NCBI GenBank assembly: GCA_039619475.1
Contig: CM077116.1
Coordinates: 369,548,294 to 369,612,293 of the forward strand
Origin: Icerya purchasi
Taxonomy: Eukaryota > Arthropoda > Insecta > Hemiptera > Monophlebidae
Direction of reading: 5' to 3'
DNA length: 64,000 nt
Below are positions 35,341 to 46,972 of the stretch, in pieces. Position 1 is the first letter of the stretch; each line of letters begins with the position of its first letter. The translations under genes and the position numbers were made by a program. The notes under the pieces were generated by a model that saw only the letters and a program-made list of their open reading frames with translations, did not search any database and had not been told where the DNA came from.

Positions 35341-37732
35341 GATAAAAGGAGTAATTTCGGAAGAATCGGACGTGTTTGGTTAACTTTTCGCCGGCAAGTT
35401 CAGAGTTGAAAAGCTAATGATTACTCGCGGCTATTTCTCCTTTTCATTTTAATGAAACTCCCCAACGCGCTCGCTCGACTTTTTATCTAGCGAAAATTAT
35501 ATTTCCCGATAATGCGAAATTTTGCAGGCGGAACGATTCGTGATTTTTAAGCAGCACAATTCTCTGGCCACAGCTAGCGGGCGCTTAAACTGTTTAAAGG
35601 CTCGCCACAGCTAGCGGGCGCTTACACTGTGCAACCTACTAATATTCTGCCGTAGGCCGGTCGAATTGAGTTAATCTCGCAGTCACAATTCTCAGATAAT
35701 ACAGTCTAGAGAAGAAGGAGCATCGTATAAAGTCAACGATCGTATAAAGTCAACGATTATAGAGACTTCATTAATCGATCTATCCTATATCTTAATCGGC
35801 TTCCTGTACGTCACTCTTTCTGCCTGAATCTTTCTCATCCGTCTATAGATCAACATGAGCGCTCGAATATTTCGTCAATTCTCGCAACAGCAGTTAATCT
35901 AAGAATTAACCGAATTAGATGCGCAATCTTTAGCCACAGTAACTGAATTTGGCACGTGGTCTTAATTTAATAAAAAGAAAGCTCTTCGAAAGTTTTTCCA
36001 AATCAAATCGAATATTTCTTCATTTGTCGGAACGGCGTTAAAAAGAATACTGTACAGGAAAAAGTGTGAAAAACATTTATTTCGTATAAGCGGGGGGCAT
36101 TCGTCAGATCGGTGAAAGTCGATACGGCGGAGGTGTCGCTACATGTTTAGTAATAAGGGAGTTTTCATTTTTTCACTTCTAGGCATTTTTTTCAAATTTA
36201 GTTTTGAAATAAGATAAAAAAAAGGCACCAAGCACCTCGAAGAAAGATCTTCATTGGAGACAATATTAACTGGCAACGCGACTTTCCAGCCGGCGTATTT
36301 TGGCAAAACGTTAAAAAATGAAATTAGTACAAGCGTATTTCGAAATCTAAATGTATCGAAAACGATTCCATTTTTTTCTGACGTGCTCCATTGTTTGATT
36401 AAAATTGTATAATTAACTAAAACGTATATGATGAATATGATGAATCTTAAATTATGCGTATTTACGAATAAACGATGTCGCTATGCTGGAAACCAACAGA
36501 CAGGCAATTGCCTTGTGGGTCCGGCAAATTCTTTAAAAAATTAAAAATAAAAAAGTGAATCCATCGTACTTATAATCGTCCCCGAATTAATAATCGCTAT
36601 ATATATATAGCTATTCTATGTTTTTCATTAAATTATTAAAAGGTCAAACTCACATATTAATCTTTAGGATGATAAAGATGAAGACCTTTTTTTTTTTTGT
36701 TTCTTCCAGACTCTAAAAATTATTCATTTATTGCTAGAATTCATCATTGCGTGGCGGAATAATTTTATTGAATAATGTGACTTAGCGTTCTTCCTACAAA
36801 CGCATGTGAGATACCACCATATTTCCGTCGATAATTCAACCAACTGCTTGTTTCAGACGTTTTTTCTTGATGATTCCGGAAACATTGTTCAAGTACATAT
36901 ATATATATATATATATTCATGTTCAACGATCATGTGTCGTTTTTACGCTAGAGGGGGTTAATATGAGAACGTTTTGCATCGATTAAATGTGTAAAGTTTT
37001 TATGTGCCCCTTTACATAACCTGTTTTTATGCAACAAAAGTAAACAAATCTGGATTAGAAATTTAAAAACTTCGTAGTTAAATAAAACCTAATCATTCTC
37101 CTATAAGAATTATATTATTATTTTTTTTTTTTTTTTTTTTGAACGTCAGAAACAAAACATTTGCTCAACAGCAACAAAAAAGAAGATGGTCAATTAAATA
37201 TACTGATTTTCGGTCCCAAGTAGTCAGAATGAATGAAGCAAGAACTGAAATAATGGAATAGGACGGAAGATATAAGGACTAGGAAGTTTAAGATATAAAA
37301 AATTAGAGTAATGGATGATCAAAGAAGATATGGTTTGTGATCACAGACAGCTTCGTGATTCGGATAAAGGTGACAGTTGGGACGAGGGTTTTTTCAGTGA
37401 AAACGAAAATTCGAAGAAGGTGATTAAGGAGCAATCAAACAATAGAGATTACAACGGAACTTCGTAGAATATGATAGTCATTAAACTAAAGGTAAATAGG
37501 AAGGTTCGACTGAATATAGAAGGAAATATTGTCAGAGAAGGAAGAAGCGTACATACCTGACCAGATCTAGTACGAAATTTTAACCGTAAGCAGGTTGAAA
37601 GCGGGAATTTTATTGAAATTGAGGCAAGAGGATGAAGCAATTCTAGCCTGGGGAATCCGCCCTCTTATAAAAATAATAGGAGATTATCATTTCAGTGTCC
37701 AAGGGACATTTCCGTAATGGGGTCCGAACAAT

Positions 37733-37735
<3 letters not shown>
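35341..37735. other. No gene; short local duplications
   Basis: The words CCACAGCTAGCGGGCGCTTA (35568 and 35608) and ATCGTATAAAGTCAACG (about 35723 and 35741) are each directly repeated. A T-run occurs at 37121-37140 and (AT)n at 36899-36917. A 63-codon minus frame at 37449-37640 has no recognisable domain. Confidence 0.45.

Positions 37736-37780
<45 letters not shown>
37736..37780. repeat. (AT)n microsatellite
   Basis: About 22 AT units, followed by AACTCGGC and a small palindrome AAGGGGC-CAT-GCCCCTT near 37802-37818. Confidence 0.95.
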
Positions 37781-37784
<4 letters not shown>

Positions 37785-37994
37785 CGGCTATTTCGGCTTT
37801 GCAAGGGGCCATGCCCCTTGACCCTTCTTGCTCATATTTCTGTCTCTTTCTCTTCTATACCTTGTATAAAATGATCAAAATTTACAACGTAATTCTAAAT
37901 TGAATCACAAAAATCCTACAAAATATAACAAACGTTACATAAAATTGGGACATTTTTGCTAATGGGGGGTAGCCTAATAATTACTTTGTAATTA

Positions 37995-38001
<7 letters not shown>

Positions 38002-38043
<42 letters not shown>

Positions 38044-38070
38044 CGTGTGTGTGTGTATGTATGTATATCA
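38002..38070. repeat. Compound (AT)n-(GT)n-(ATGT)n microsatellite
   Basis: About 18 AT units, then GTGCGTGTGTGTGTGT and TATGTATGTATAT. Confidence 0.9.
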
Positions 38071-40362
38071 TCTAATACAAAAAAAAAATATTACATGTTT
38101 TTTCATTTTACTCCTAGCGTAAAAATTACGTTGTCATTAGTATATTAATTCGATGTCCCTGCCATGGGTCACCGCTCGGGGCGCCAGATGAAGAGCCTTT
38201 TGTAATTCTTATAGAAAAATCGGTTTTAATCGGAAACGTTATTTTTTAATTTAGCGTAAAAATGGCATAGACATTAATATTGTTGGTTTGCTGCAATGTA
38301 ATCGTTTTTTTTTTGTTTTACTAATATAAAGGATATAACTGACTGCAGGCCATTATAGACGTTCATCAATTTAGTACTTGCACTGATGATATTTCGGCGA
38401 TAGTGAATGCGTAATGAAGTGGATAAATTTTCTATCCAAAAGGAATTTTGTTATAAATGCAGCTTTAATACGAAAATGAAAAGGATTTCGGTTTACCATT
38501 TAAATTAATTTTATAGTTCTAGATCACGTTACATTATGTAAAAGAAACAATCAGCTGACTTTAATTATGTTACATCGGTTTCCGGCCTATTTCAACGTTG
38601 CCGCGGGCACCTAATTTTGGTTTTCCCTCTGAACTGCCTCGGGTGGTGTAAGATGTTCCAAAATATTCAGACGGCGCTGAAATGTTTTTGAGCAAATAAA
38701 GAGCGCGGGGATGATAATTGTTCAAATTAAAAAGACATCGCAACATTTGACGTAAAAACAAAAGCAAAAGAAAGGGAGTTCCTTATTGGAAAGTGAAATC
38801 TCGGTAGGTAATTTTAGACGCAAAAGCTACCTATTAAACAACTCATTTCGTCAAATTGCCACTAAATTCAGAAGAAGTCTAAGAAAATAGAAAAAAAAAA
38901 AAAAAATCTAAAAATTTCATTAATGCGTGCAACGATACATTTTATGATGAGTGTCTTTTTGCCTCTGTTGTTTACATGGAGTTTTTCTTCAAAAGACAAA
39001 ACTTGAACAAAACCGAATGGGAACAAACATATTATTAAAATACCGTATTTGTGTATAGTTATAATACTCCTTTGCATCACGTTAATTTACTTTTCGTTAT
39101 AAATGTTACCCTATTTAGAAATAGTTCTAAGATTGTAATAAGCATACGTTTCCCCCTTACAAAAAAAAACAACGGAAAAATACCGTATTTCCTAATATTG
39201 CCGAAACATCAACGCCTTCTTTCTTAAATGTAGGTGTGAATACATCCTGTTTGTTAAAATGGTATAATAAAATAAACTTTAATAACAAACAATATAGATC
39301 AATAAATTAGATAAATACCTATTTAGAAACGTTTTCGGGCATAACTTTCTTAGGTTGAAACTATTTTTGCTGGAAAGAGTTTCGAGAAACACAAAGTTTC
39401 GAGTGTCATTCAAACATTTTTTTAACATCATTACAAAAAAGATTAATTCATCCAGATACGAACTTGTTTACCAACATCTAATTTGCCAAAAGACCAACAT
39501 ACACACACTTTGCTCATCATTTTGTCATTAAGAGAATGTAGCGTGTAAGTGTGTAACGAATATTAGTGATAAGTTTTACTCGCATAATACGGACAAATTC
39601 AAAAGGCTCTTTCGGGGAAAGCTTTGTCTTTTTCCACTCCGCCGGTTTAATTTGTAAAATGTGTCTTTACATATATTTTATAAAAATATGTTAAATGAAC
39701 AGCAGCCAGCAGTTGTGTAGACTATTTGCTGAGGCCACGACGGTATTATATTATTAGGAGAGTTGTAAACGGCTGTTTGAATCTTAAGAGTGAAATTTTT
39801 AATAATTTTAAACGAACACTAGGTTTAAGTATCAGACAGACATTTCACATTGGGGGATGTTTATAATGTGGATAATACGAGCGATCGTTGCGTGTGAAGT
39901 GCTCATTGAAAACATTGAAAAGTAATACACGTATTTAATAGCAAGTTGGAAATGTGTGAAATGTGCTTCGTAAAATATTATTAAATACACAGAAATGAAA
40001 CTAGAATTATAAAAATAAGCGAAATCTTAAAATTAACGCGACATTATTAAATATTTAAAGCTTTCTTCACAGTGATTACTCGTACTGATGATGGCCAGTG
40101 TAAGCTGGTGGAAACGTTAAGCGAATAAATATCTTTTAAAACACGCAGTTGTTTCCGATGAATTATTTATTATCATTAACCCGACATGTTCCCGATTAAA
40201 TAACAACTTGAAATGTATAAAATAACAAAATATTAATTCGATAGAACGTGTTACGTCGATAATTTATGTAAATGCACTGGTAAAGGCTTATTATCATATA
40301 AGCCACTCGAGTTTGTTTTTTTCTCCTTTTTAAATTAGTCTATTTTTTTACCTCTTTTTTTT
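38071..40362. other. AT-rich stretch, no gene recognised
   Basis: Only short frames without domains; A-runs near 38890 and 39160. Confidence 0.5.
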
Positions 40363-40440
40363 GGCCGTCGCTGGGAATCGAACTCTTGAACCACTATCCG
40401 CGCAATGAAGAGTTCATGCCACTAGGCTATCGTGACCGCC
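40363..40440 (-). repeat. tRNA-like SINE head
   Basis: The minus strand reads GATAGCCTAGTGGCATGA (A-box-like) and, about 45 bases later, AGTTCGATTCCC (B-box-like), then an A-rich tail. The ends GCGGTCAC and GACGGCC do not pair into an acceptor stem, so a functional tRNA is unlikely. The head matches the SINE at 29.4 kb in the A-box region. This is a truncated SINE or a tRNA pseudogene. Confidence 0.5.
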
Positions 40441-41763
40441 TCACTCAGGTTCGATTTAGCTTCTTTAGTGTTCATATTAATAAGTAAAATGTTGACACTT
40501 TTTATTTTTAAATCTTATTGCAAATTAATTAAAAAGACAAATTTGTACTTTTTACGTTTTAAAATATTTCAAACCTAATCTAAGTTAAGTCAAATAATGT
40601 GCAATTTAAAAACAACTCACACTGTTCTGCGACACGTTTCAAGTTAAAACAGTTTAATTTAAAATGCTTTATAATTTTTTAAAAAATTTCGATTTTAAAT
40701 TGTTTAAACAACTTAAAATTATTTTCGCATCTAAAATTTGGAAGCAACGGTTTCTTTATATTTTTTACACGCAAAAACAATAATATGGTTAGGTACATAT
40801 ATACATATGTATGTATATATCATGTAGATGGGTTAGATATTTCGAGGGAAAAGTAAAGCTGATTTAGGTACGAGTATATTTTATATAGAAAAACAACAAT
40901 TTAAATGTTTGGTTCTTTTTTTTTTTTTTCGGGCCAATTTCATTTTCGGTTGAAATTTTAGTTTGTTCATTTTTTCTCTTATTCATAGTTTGTGCTAGTA
41001 GTTCACGCACTCTGGACAAGAATAGAAATGAACGAACTAAAATTTCGACAAACAATAACTAGTTTGCCCAATCTATATGCGAATATAAAAACATAAGAAA
41101 TAATCAATTGACAATTTGTAAAATAGTTTTTAAATTTAGATAATTTTTAAGAAATTCCAGAAAGGGGATTATTATGTAACGTGCGATTATAATTCAGTAG
41201 GTGAGTTTCGAATTTATTTTTGTAATACGCCTCGGCATAGTTGTTTAATACCTTTTTTTTCCTGATATTATATTTCAATATAGTCGATGTTTATATATTA
41301 TAGGTAAATTTTGAAGATTTCGATGACGACGATATATAACGTATTTGAAATGTTCTACTAGTTTGACTACGTATATTTTATTACATGTTCGTCTCAGACT
41401 TTATCGAATGCTTTTTCGATATCTAAAAAGTCTGCTAAATGTATTGTTTATTTTTGAAGCTCGAATTTATTGAATATATATCAGTCTGTGAATTTGCGTA
41501 ATAGTGACGCGTTTATTTCTAAAGCCTAATCGGTGGTCCAGTATTATCCCATTTGCGGTCAGAATCTGATATTTTCAAACAATTTGGATAAATTCGGAAA
41601 GGGCCCGGAAGTTGGTCTATATGATGAATTCGCCGGTAAGCTTTTCGTCTTTGTAAACCACTCCTGTAGTGGCAAATTTTCATTGCAAAGGAAAATGGCT
41701 AGAAAATTGCATATTTACGTTAAGAGAATAATAGTTTTTTTGGGAAGATCTTAATGGACGATT
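40441..41763. other. AT-rich stretch, no gene recognised
   Basis: No domain-bearing frame; T-run near 40918-40930. Confidence 0.5.
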
Positions 41764-41765
41764 TA

Positions 41766-41945
41766 CAGGGTGCGTGCGGCAGCATAACTTCCTTTTTTAA
41801 AATGCGCCACTTTTTTTCTACTAAATTTTTCTACAGAAACAATAACAGAAAATCGAAATAAAACTGCGAGAAGGGAAGAAGCGTACATATTGCCCCAATG
41901 GGGGATCTAGAGTATGAAAAAAAATAAATTTCAACACTTATTAAC

Positions 41946-42011
<66 letters not shown>

Positions 42012-42188
42012 GTTAATAAGTGTTGAAATTTATTTTTTTGTCATAACTATGTTGTTAACAATGTGTCTAAATAATAAATACAGGGATCTAGAGTATGTTA
42101 TTTCGATTTTCTGTTATTATTTCTTTAAAAAATTTAGTAGAAAAAAAGTGGCCCCTTTAAAAAAAAGAAATTACGCTGCCGCACCTTG
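41766..42188. mobile_element. MITE-like nested palindromic element, about 423 bp
   Basis: Outer inverted repeats of 90-95 bp lie at 41766-41860 and 42099-42188. Left begins CAGGGTGCGTGCGGCAGC; right, read inward on the minus strand, begins CAAGGTGCGGCAGC; both run to AATAACAGAAAATCGAAATA with few differences. TA flanks both ends (41764-41765, 42189-42190). A second, inner inverted repeat (about 41917-41948 and 42009-42040, ATAAATTTCAACACTTATTA) is centred on a long (AT)n. The word GGGATCTAGAGTATG is directly repeated between inner and outer arms (41902-41916, 42083-42097). There is no transposase frame. TA flanks and long TIRs suggest a non-autonomous Tc1/mariner-type element, but this is inference. 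Confidence 0.6.
41949..42010. repeat. (AT)n microsatellite at palindrome centre
   Basis: About 30 AT units forming the loop or centre of the inner palindrome. Confidence 0.95.
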
Positions 42189-42190
42189 TA

Positions 42191-43265
42191 TTAAAAAAGG
42201 AGAGTAAATAAAAGAGAAAAAAAAATTGAAATCAATGATACTCGTTATTTTTTACCGATTGTCTTTTCGCATGTGTACGAATTTGATTGAATCCATGTGT
42301 CGTCTCCAAATATAACAGAGCAAAGATTTTTAACCAAATTGCCATAGCCTTGTGGCGGGAATTTTATAGTTTTTTAAACATGACAAAAACGCAACGATTT
42401 GAATATGCTCGTATATGAAAAATTTTTACTTTTCGTGTAAATGAAAGAATTACATTTCTATCGGTTGAAATGGTGTTTCACCATGCGCTTGCGTAACGTA
42501 GACATAATACAGTTGATATGCGAACTAAGCGGTACCACAGTTGGTGAAGAAATGTCGTCGATTACACACGGGTGGGTTTAAGCTGTGGTTATAATTCAGA
42601 GAGATACATGTGCGGTTTTGAAGTATATAAATAGAAACAAAATTCCACAAGAACAAACGTATTTCTCGAACTTTCGAAAGGAAGTACGGTTTTAACTTTT
42701 ATCTAAGTATATACACGTATATTATCGTGTTCCAAAACCGCTGTGTATGGATTTTCATGTAGTTTTCACGGTTTGTTGGCCTATTTTTTCCGCGGAAGGT
42801 TTTAGTTTACACGAATCGTTACGAACAAGGGCAATTCCGGTTTTATTGTTCATGATATGTATCATGTTAAAAAAATTTATAAATTCCTTAAAAAATATAT
42901 ATGTGTATATAAAAAACAAAGAACTACATTAAACAACTTGCATCTGTTAATTTCACCTGTTTTTTTCGTTGGAAAAAATTCTGCTATTAATTTCGCTAAC
43001 AAACGTCTTCTATCTTAAGATAACTTTTTAGTCCCGATTACAGCTCGTGAAGCTATTTTTTTTCAACTTGGTTTACATTCCCCATTTTTTTTACATACTA
43101 AGTCAAAATTAATAATCTAGTAATCTCTACGCCAGACGTTCTCCGATGACTACCATGGTTCGACAGTGATCATGGCGCAAAAGAATGGACTGGAAATTGC
43201 ATTTCCGGTTCCATTTCAATTAATAGTTGAAGCGAAGTTGATAAAGAATAACCAACGGCGGAAGC
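42191..43265. other. AT-rich stretch, no gene recognised
   Basis: No frame with a recognisable domain. Confidence 0.5.
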
Positions 43266-43277
43266 AATTAACATTTT
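43266..43277. repeat. Target-site duplication, 3' side of LINE copy C
   Basis: AATTAACATTTT, identical to 44349-44360. It merges into the poly(T) of the insert. Confidence 0.75.
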
Positions 43278-44348
43278 TTTTTTTTTTGTTTTTTTATACC
43301 CCCTTGGGTTTGCTACCAAAAAGCATTAGCCTAGCAAAATGGAATAGATGCATGGAACAGAATAGATATTTTTATTTTATCGACAATGGAATCAGGGAAC
43401 ACCTCTAGAACAGGAACAACTGAGAGAATAGGTGGAGAAAGAATGAAGGGAATAGGAAGACCAAGCTTTAAAAGATGATAATAAAGTAACTGACGCTCGC
43501 GAGATAAACCAGAACACTCGAAGAGCACGTGATTCGCATCACAAATATAGGGAGGCGAGATAGTTTAGTAATTATAGACCGACGCAAACTGGGAAATCAT
43601 AGAACCAAGAACGAGAAGAAGGAACGGGGATAATCAAGAGATAAAAGGAATTAAGATTAGCGAAAAGAGAAACATAAACAGAGTGCCTAAGATGGCAGGA
43701 TTTAGTTGGAAGAAGAATATTGTGTGCTGGAATCCTACTAATAAAATTTTCATTGGAAGCAGTAGTTTTAGCAAGGAGGTCGACGGCTACATTTCCACCA
43801 ATACCTGAATGTCCGGGAATCCAAAGAAAGTCAATCTGGGTAGACGTCGATGAGGATAGATCATGGAGAAGAGCACGAATAGAAAGGATGACAGCATCAG
43901 TGGAAGGAGAAAGGGAAGGTGGAGATAGTGCCAGAAAAACACTTAAAGAGTCAGAAACAATAAGGAATTTGAAAGGACTTGCAGAAGAGGAAATATAAAT
44001 AATGGCTCGTAAGATGGCAACAGATTCCGCAGTAAAGACAGAACAAGAGGACGGAAGTCTAAAGGACTGAGAATGACTGAACTGAGGGCACAAGAATGAC
44101 GCCCCAACTTCGCTCGGGCTCTTCGATCCGTCAGTAAAAATTAAACAGTGATCGCGGAATAGAGAATTTATTGTATTATTAAATTTCACACTGACGATAT
44201 GAGAGGGAGCGGATCTAAGGAAGCATAGCATGAAGATGATATTTGGTGGCTTTAACAAATTGGAATAGATGTAAGAGAAAAGAATGGGGAAGCTTGTGGT
44301 GGGAAATAACAAAAGGGAAAAATTTAGAAAGGCGAATAGATATATGAG
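43278..44348 (-). pseudogene. RNase-H-bearing LINE, copy C: 5'-truncated, RNase H frame intact
   Basis: A 261-codon minus-strand frame (44357 to 43572) carries an RNase H domain with all four acidic positions visible: IFTDGSKS (D76), FTAESVAILRA (E111), LIVSDSLSVF (D136) and the IPGHSGIGGNVAVDLLAK block (D193). Its ATG lies in the flanking target duplication, so that start is fortuitous. After a stop, the frame continues as YICDANHVLFECSGLSRER (Cys/His tail) and LLKLGLPIPF. A short 3' UTR then ends in poly(A) (T-rich at about 43273-43297). Identical 12-bp AATTAACATTTT duplications flank the insert. RNase H in LINEs removes RNA from the RNA-DNA hybrid. With no reverse transcriptase or endonuclease, this copy is dead on arrival, but it is the youngest-looking of the three. 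Confidence 0.85.
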
Positions 44349-44360
44349 AATTAACATTTT
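44349..44360. repeat. Target-site duplication, 5' side of LINE copy C
   Basis: AATTAACATTTT, exact partner of 43266-43277. Confidence 0.75.
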
Positions 44361-44924
44361 CTTGCAATTACCTGCTGAACGAGGTGGTAACCAGGTTCAC
44401 GAACAACAGGGTGTTCTTGGGTAATTTTGCTTCAGCAAGTTGAAAGAGAAAATTCTCAAATTAGAGCGGGTGCTGACAGTTTTGATAAAAGTTTTAAGGA
44501 TGCTTATTCGCGGCCAGTAATACCTGTGTGGCGCTTGGCGAACAACAATAATGTTACAAGCGTAACGTAAAAAAAGGCACCGAGTGTGTATCGTAAAATT
44601 GCATGCCATATGCGACGTTATTTAGTATGCGTAGGGTTGTGTGAATTCTAGTTGTCGCGTCGAGTGGAGCTAGAATAACGATATTATTGGCAGCGTTTGT
44701 ATTTCCATCGACAGTACGTTACACAGATGGCTTAATGGGGGTTTTTCGATTAAATTCAGAACTAACGGTTAAAGTGAATTTAACAGTAACGGTAAGCAGT
44801 GAATTGCAAACTGGAAATAGTATAAATCAAGTTCAGTCATTCACGGGCTCGGGATGTTAAGTTAAAGAGATAACATTCATGTTTACGCGATACTAAATTA
44901 GAAACAAAGAAATCTGATTTTTCG
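44361..44924. other. No gene recognised
   Basis: No frame with a known domain. It lies upstream of the LINE insert and shows no reverse transcriptase homology, consistent with truncation at 44348. Confidence 0.5.
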
Positions 44925-45115
44925 AGTAAGATGCAGATGTAATTTTTCTCACTTTATCGAACTTTTCGCCAACTTCGAAAGTTTTGTTAAGGAAATGGAA
45001 TTCGGTTTCGTTCCCGATAATTAGCGATCTTTCCAACAATTTATCACATGCTCGGGAAAAAAATATTTTTTCCAAAAATTTCGTGCTTTCAACGCCCTGA
45101 GGACGTAATTTAGAC
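44925..45115 (+). repeat. Diverged local duplication, copy 1
   Basis: Aligns with 45225-45405, sharing blocks such as ATCGAACTTTTC/ATTGAACTTTTC, GTTAAGGAAATG, CGATCTTTCCA, TATCACA and CCAAAAATTTCGTGCTTTCA / CAAAAATTTCGAGCTTTCA. Offset is about 290 bp and similarity by eye roughly three quarters. No function is recognised. Confidence 0.65.
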
Positions 45116-45224
45116 TTGGAAACCGAGATGCTCCAAACTTGAGAAATATACAGTGATGCGCATATTTTTAACTTTGTTAATAATTTTTAACTATAATACT
45201 CGCGTCGCAAAGGAGGAGAGACGT

Positions 45225-45410
45225 ATTTTTTCGCGCTTTATTGAACTTTTCACTAACTTTGAAAGTTTCGTTAAGGAAATGAAATACACGAGTTCGATCC
45301 CGACACAAATATCGATCTTTCCATCGATATATCACACGCCCGGAAAAGCAATATTTTTTTCAAAAATTTCGAGCTTTCAGCGCCCCGGGGGCCTAAATAT
45401 AAAGTTGTAA
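45225..45410 (+). repeat. Diverged local duplication, copy 2
   Basis: Partner of 44925-45115. It contains GAGTTCGATCCCG, similar to a tRNA B box (copy 1 has GGTTTCGTTCCCG), so a degraded SINE pair is one possibility. Confidence 0.65.
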
Positions 45411-46237
45411 GCACGGCTATAATTTTCCTATAAAGCGGTCCTTTATGCATATGTTTGAGATACGTTTTGGTTCCCACAATTTTCTTACTCGGGCCATTGT
45501 TTACATAAACATCATTTTTTTTTTTTTTTTTTTTTTTTTTGATATTTTAGACTTTAAAGAAGGGGTTTACTTAATTTTTGAACTTTATTAATTATATGAA
45601 AGAGCTTCGGCGTTTTGTTTTATATTTTGAATTTCATTTTTAAAAGGTATGGTGCTGAGTCAAGAATTTTTTAACGGTGATTTTTTTTTGAGGTCGTTTT
45701 AAATTCCACATTTTATATTCTTGACGGTTTTTGACGTTCTTTTCCGCCTAATTTAATCGATTATGTTCACGTTATAGATTGCACCGAAGAGAATTTTAGC
45801 GTGTAAATAGTGAGATTCAATTTTAAAGTTTATAAGTCAAACGATTCGTGAGCTGTTGCACATTTTTATTTGATATCGTTGTTATTTCTGAACCATATCA
45901 TTAGGATTCCGTACATTAGATGTATACGGGGAATCCTAAAAATGAGGAAATTAAAGTCGCGATTGTAATTTCAAAAAAAGCAAGAAGAAAAAAACAAAAT
46001 TAAAATGTTTCCACATTGAAACTGGTGAAAATCAAAAAAAAAAAAAAAAGAAGAAGGAAAACAATCAATTCTGTAATTCAGAGTTTTTCTACGAGACTTT
46101 GGACTGGTAGCGCAATTATTTTTTGACCACTCGCAGTAACGTGTGTTTTTTACAATTAAAGTCGGCCGTCAACTGGGATCAAACTTTTAGCATACTATTA
46201 ACTTACGAATGCTTTATCAAGTACCTCCTCAACATCA
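45411..46237. other. No gene; T26 run and a small hairpin
   Basis: T26 at 45515-45540. TTAGGATTCCGTAC and GTATACGGGGAATCCTAA (45901-45942) form an imperfect hairpin. Confidence 0.5.
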
Positions 46238-46365
46238 AATAGAGCCCTAAGTTCCTTGTCTTCGGTGGAAGAGTTTCTGATAATTAACGGTTTGAGTATC
46301 TCCTCAACATAAACGGTTAATCACCAAAAACCCTTCTTCCGAAGACAAGAAACTTAGAGCTCTAT
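46238..46365. repeat. Fold-back inverted repeat, arms about 55 bp
   Basis: Arm 1 (46238-46293) begins AATAGAGCCCTAAGTTCCTT. Arm 2 (46311-46365), read on the minus strand, begins AATAGAGCTCTAAGTTTCTT. The arms share GTCTTCGG and ATTAAC and are separated by about 17 nt. CTCCTCAACAT is also directly repeated at about 46225 and 46300. It could be a hairpin-type MITE or local inverted duplication. Confidence 0.6.
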
Positions 46366-46972
46366 TAGATTATTCGCTGCCATATCACAGACACTAAACT
46401 TGCAACTGTCATTCTAAAGAAATATAACACACCGACGAACACGAAGCTCAGAGTTCACCATCTTTGCTCATTATACCATCTACAGAATTATATTGCATTC
46501 TAATCATTTTGGATTATGCAATAGAATTTAGCCGTAACATTACCATACTTTTTTTTTGGAGTCCCTTTACGTAACACCCAAAAAAAAAAAGATCAAATCA
46601 TCCGCCCGTACGGAATCTTACAGAACTACACGAAAAGATCGATCATGCCGTTTAAGAGAGGTATCCACGATGTTTGATTCTTCTTTTTGGAACAGCAAGG
46701 TAGAAATGAAAAATAATACGAAAGTAGACCGACCAACAAATCTGTTACATTTGCGATAAAATTAAGCGTCTACGGATGTAGTTTTTGACCAAAAAATCCG
46801 ATGGAGACACGCACGGCTATATCTTATAACATATTTTCCTTCCTTCCAGCGGTATTTCCGAGCCTAAAATGTTATTCACGGCACGGAAGAAAAAAAACTA
46901 ATACGTAATAAGTAATTATAATTTTTTCGAATTTTAAAATATTTAACCTATCTATACACGTATCTATATATA
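46366..46972. other. No gene recognised
   Basis: A 67-codon frame at 46556-46759 shows no domain. Confidence 0.5.

Noticed and set aside
37449..37640. 63-codon minus-strand frame as a LINE piece
   Set aside because: Composition is vaguely LINE-like but no conserved block could be identified.
40363..40440. A tRNA gene on the minus strand
   Set aside because: A and B boxes are recognisable but the ends do not form an acceptor stem and an A-rich tail follows, so it is called as a SINE head.
43572..44357. A functional 261-residue RNase H gene
   Set aside because: The start codon lies in the target-site duplication and the domain is the truncated C-terminus of a LINE, so it is treated as a dead insertion.
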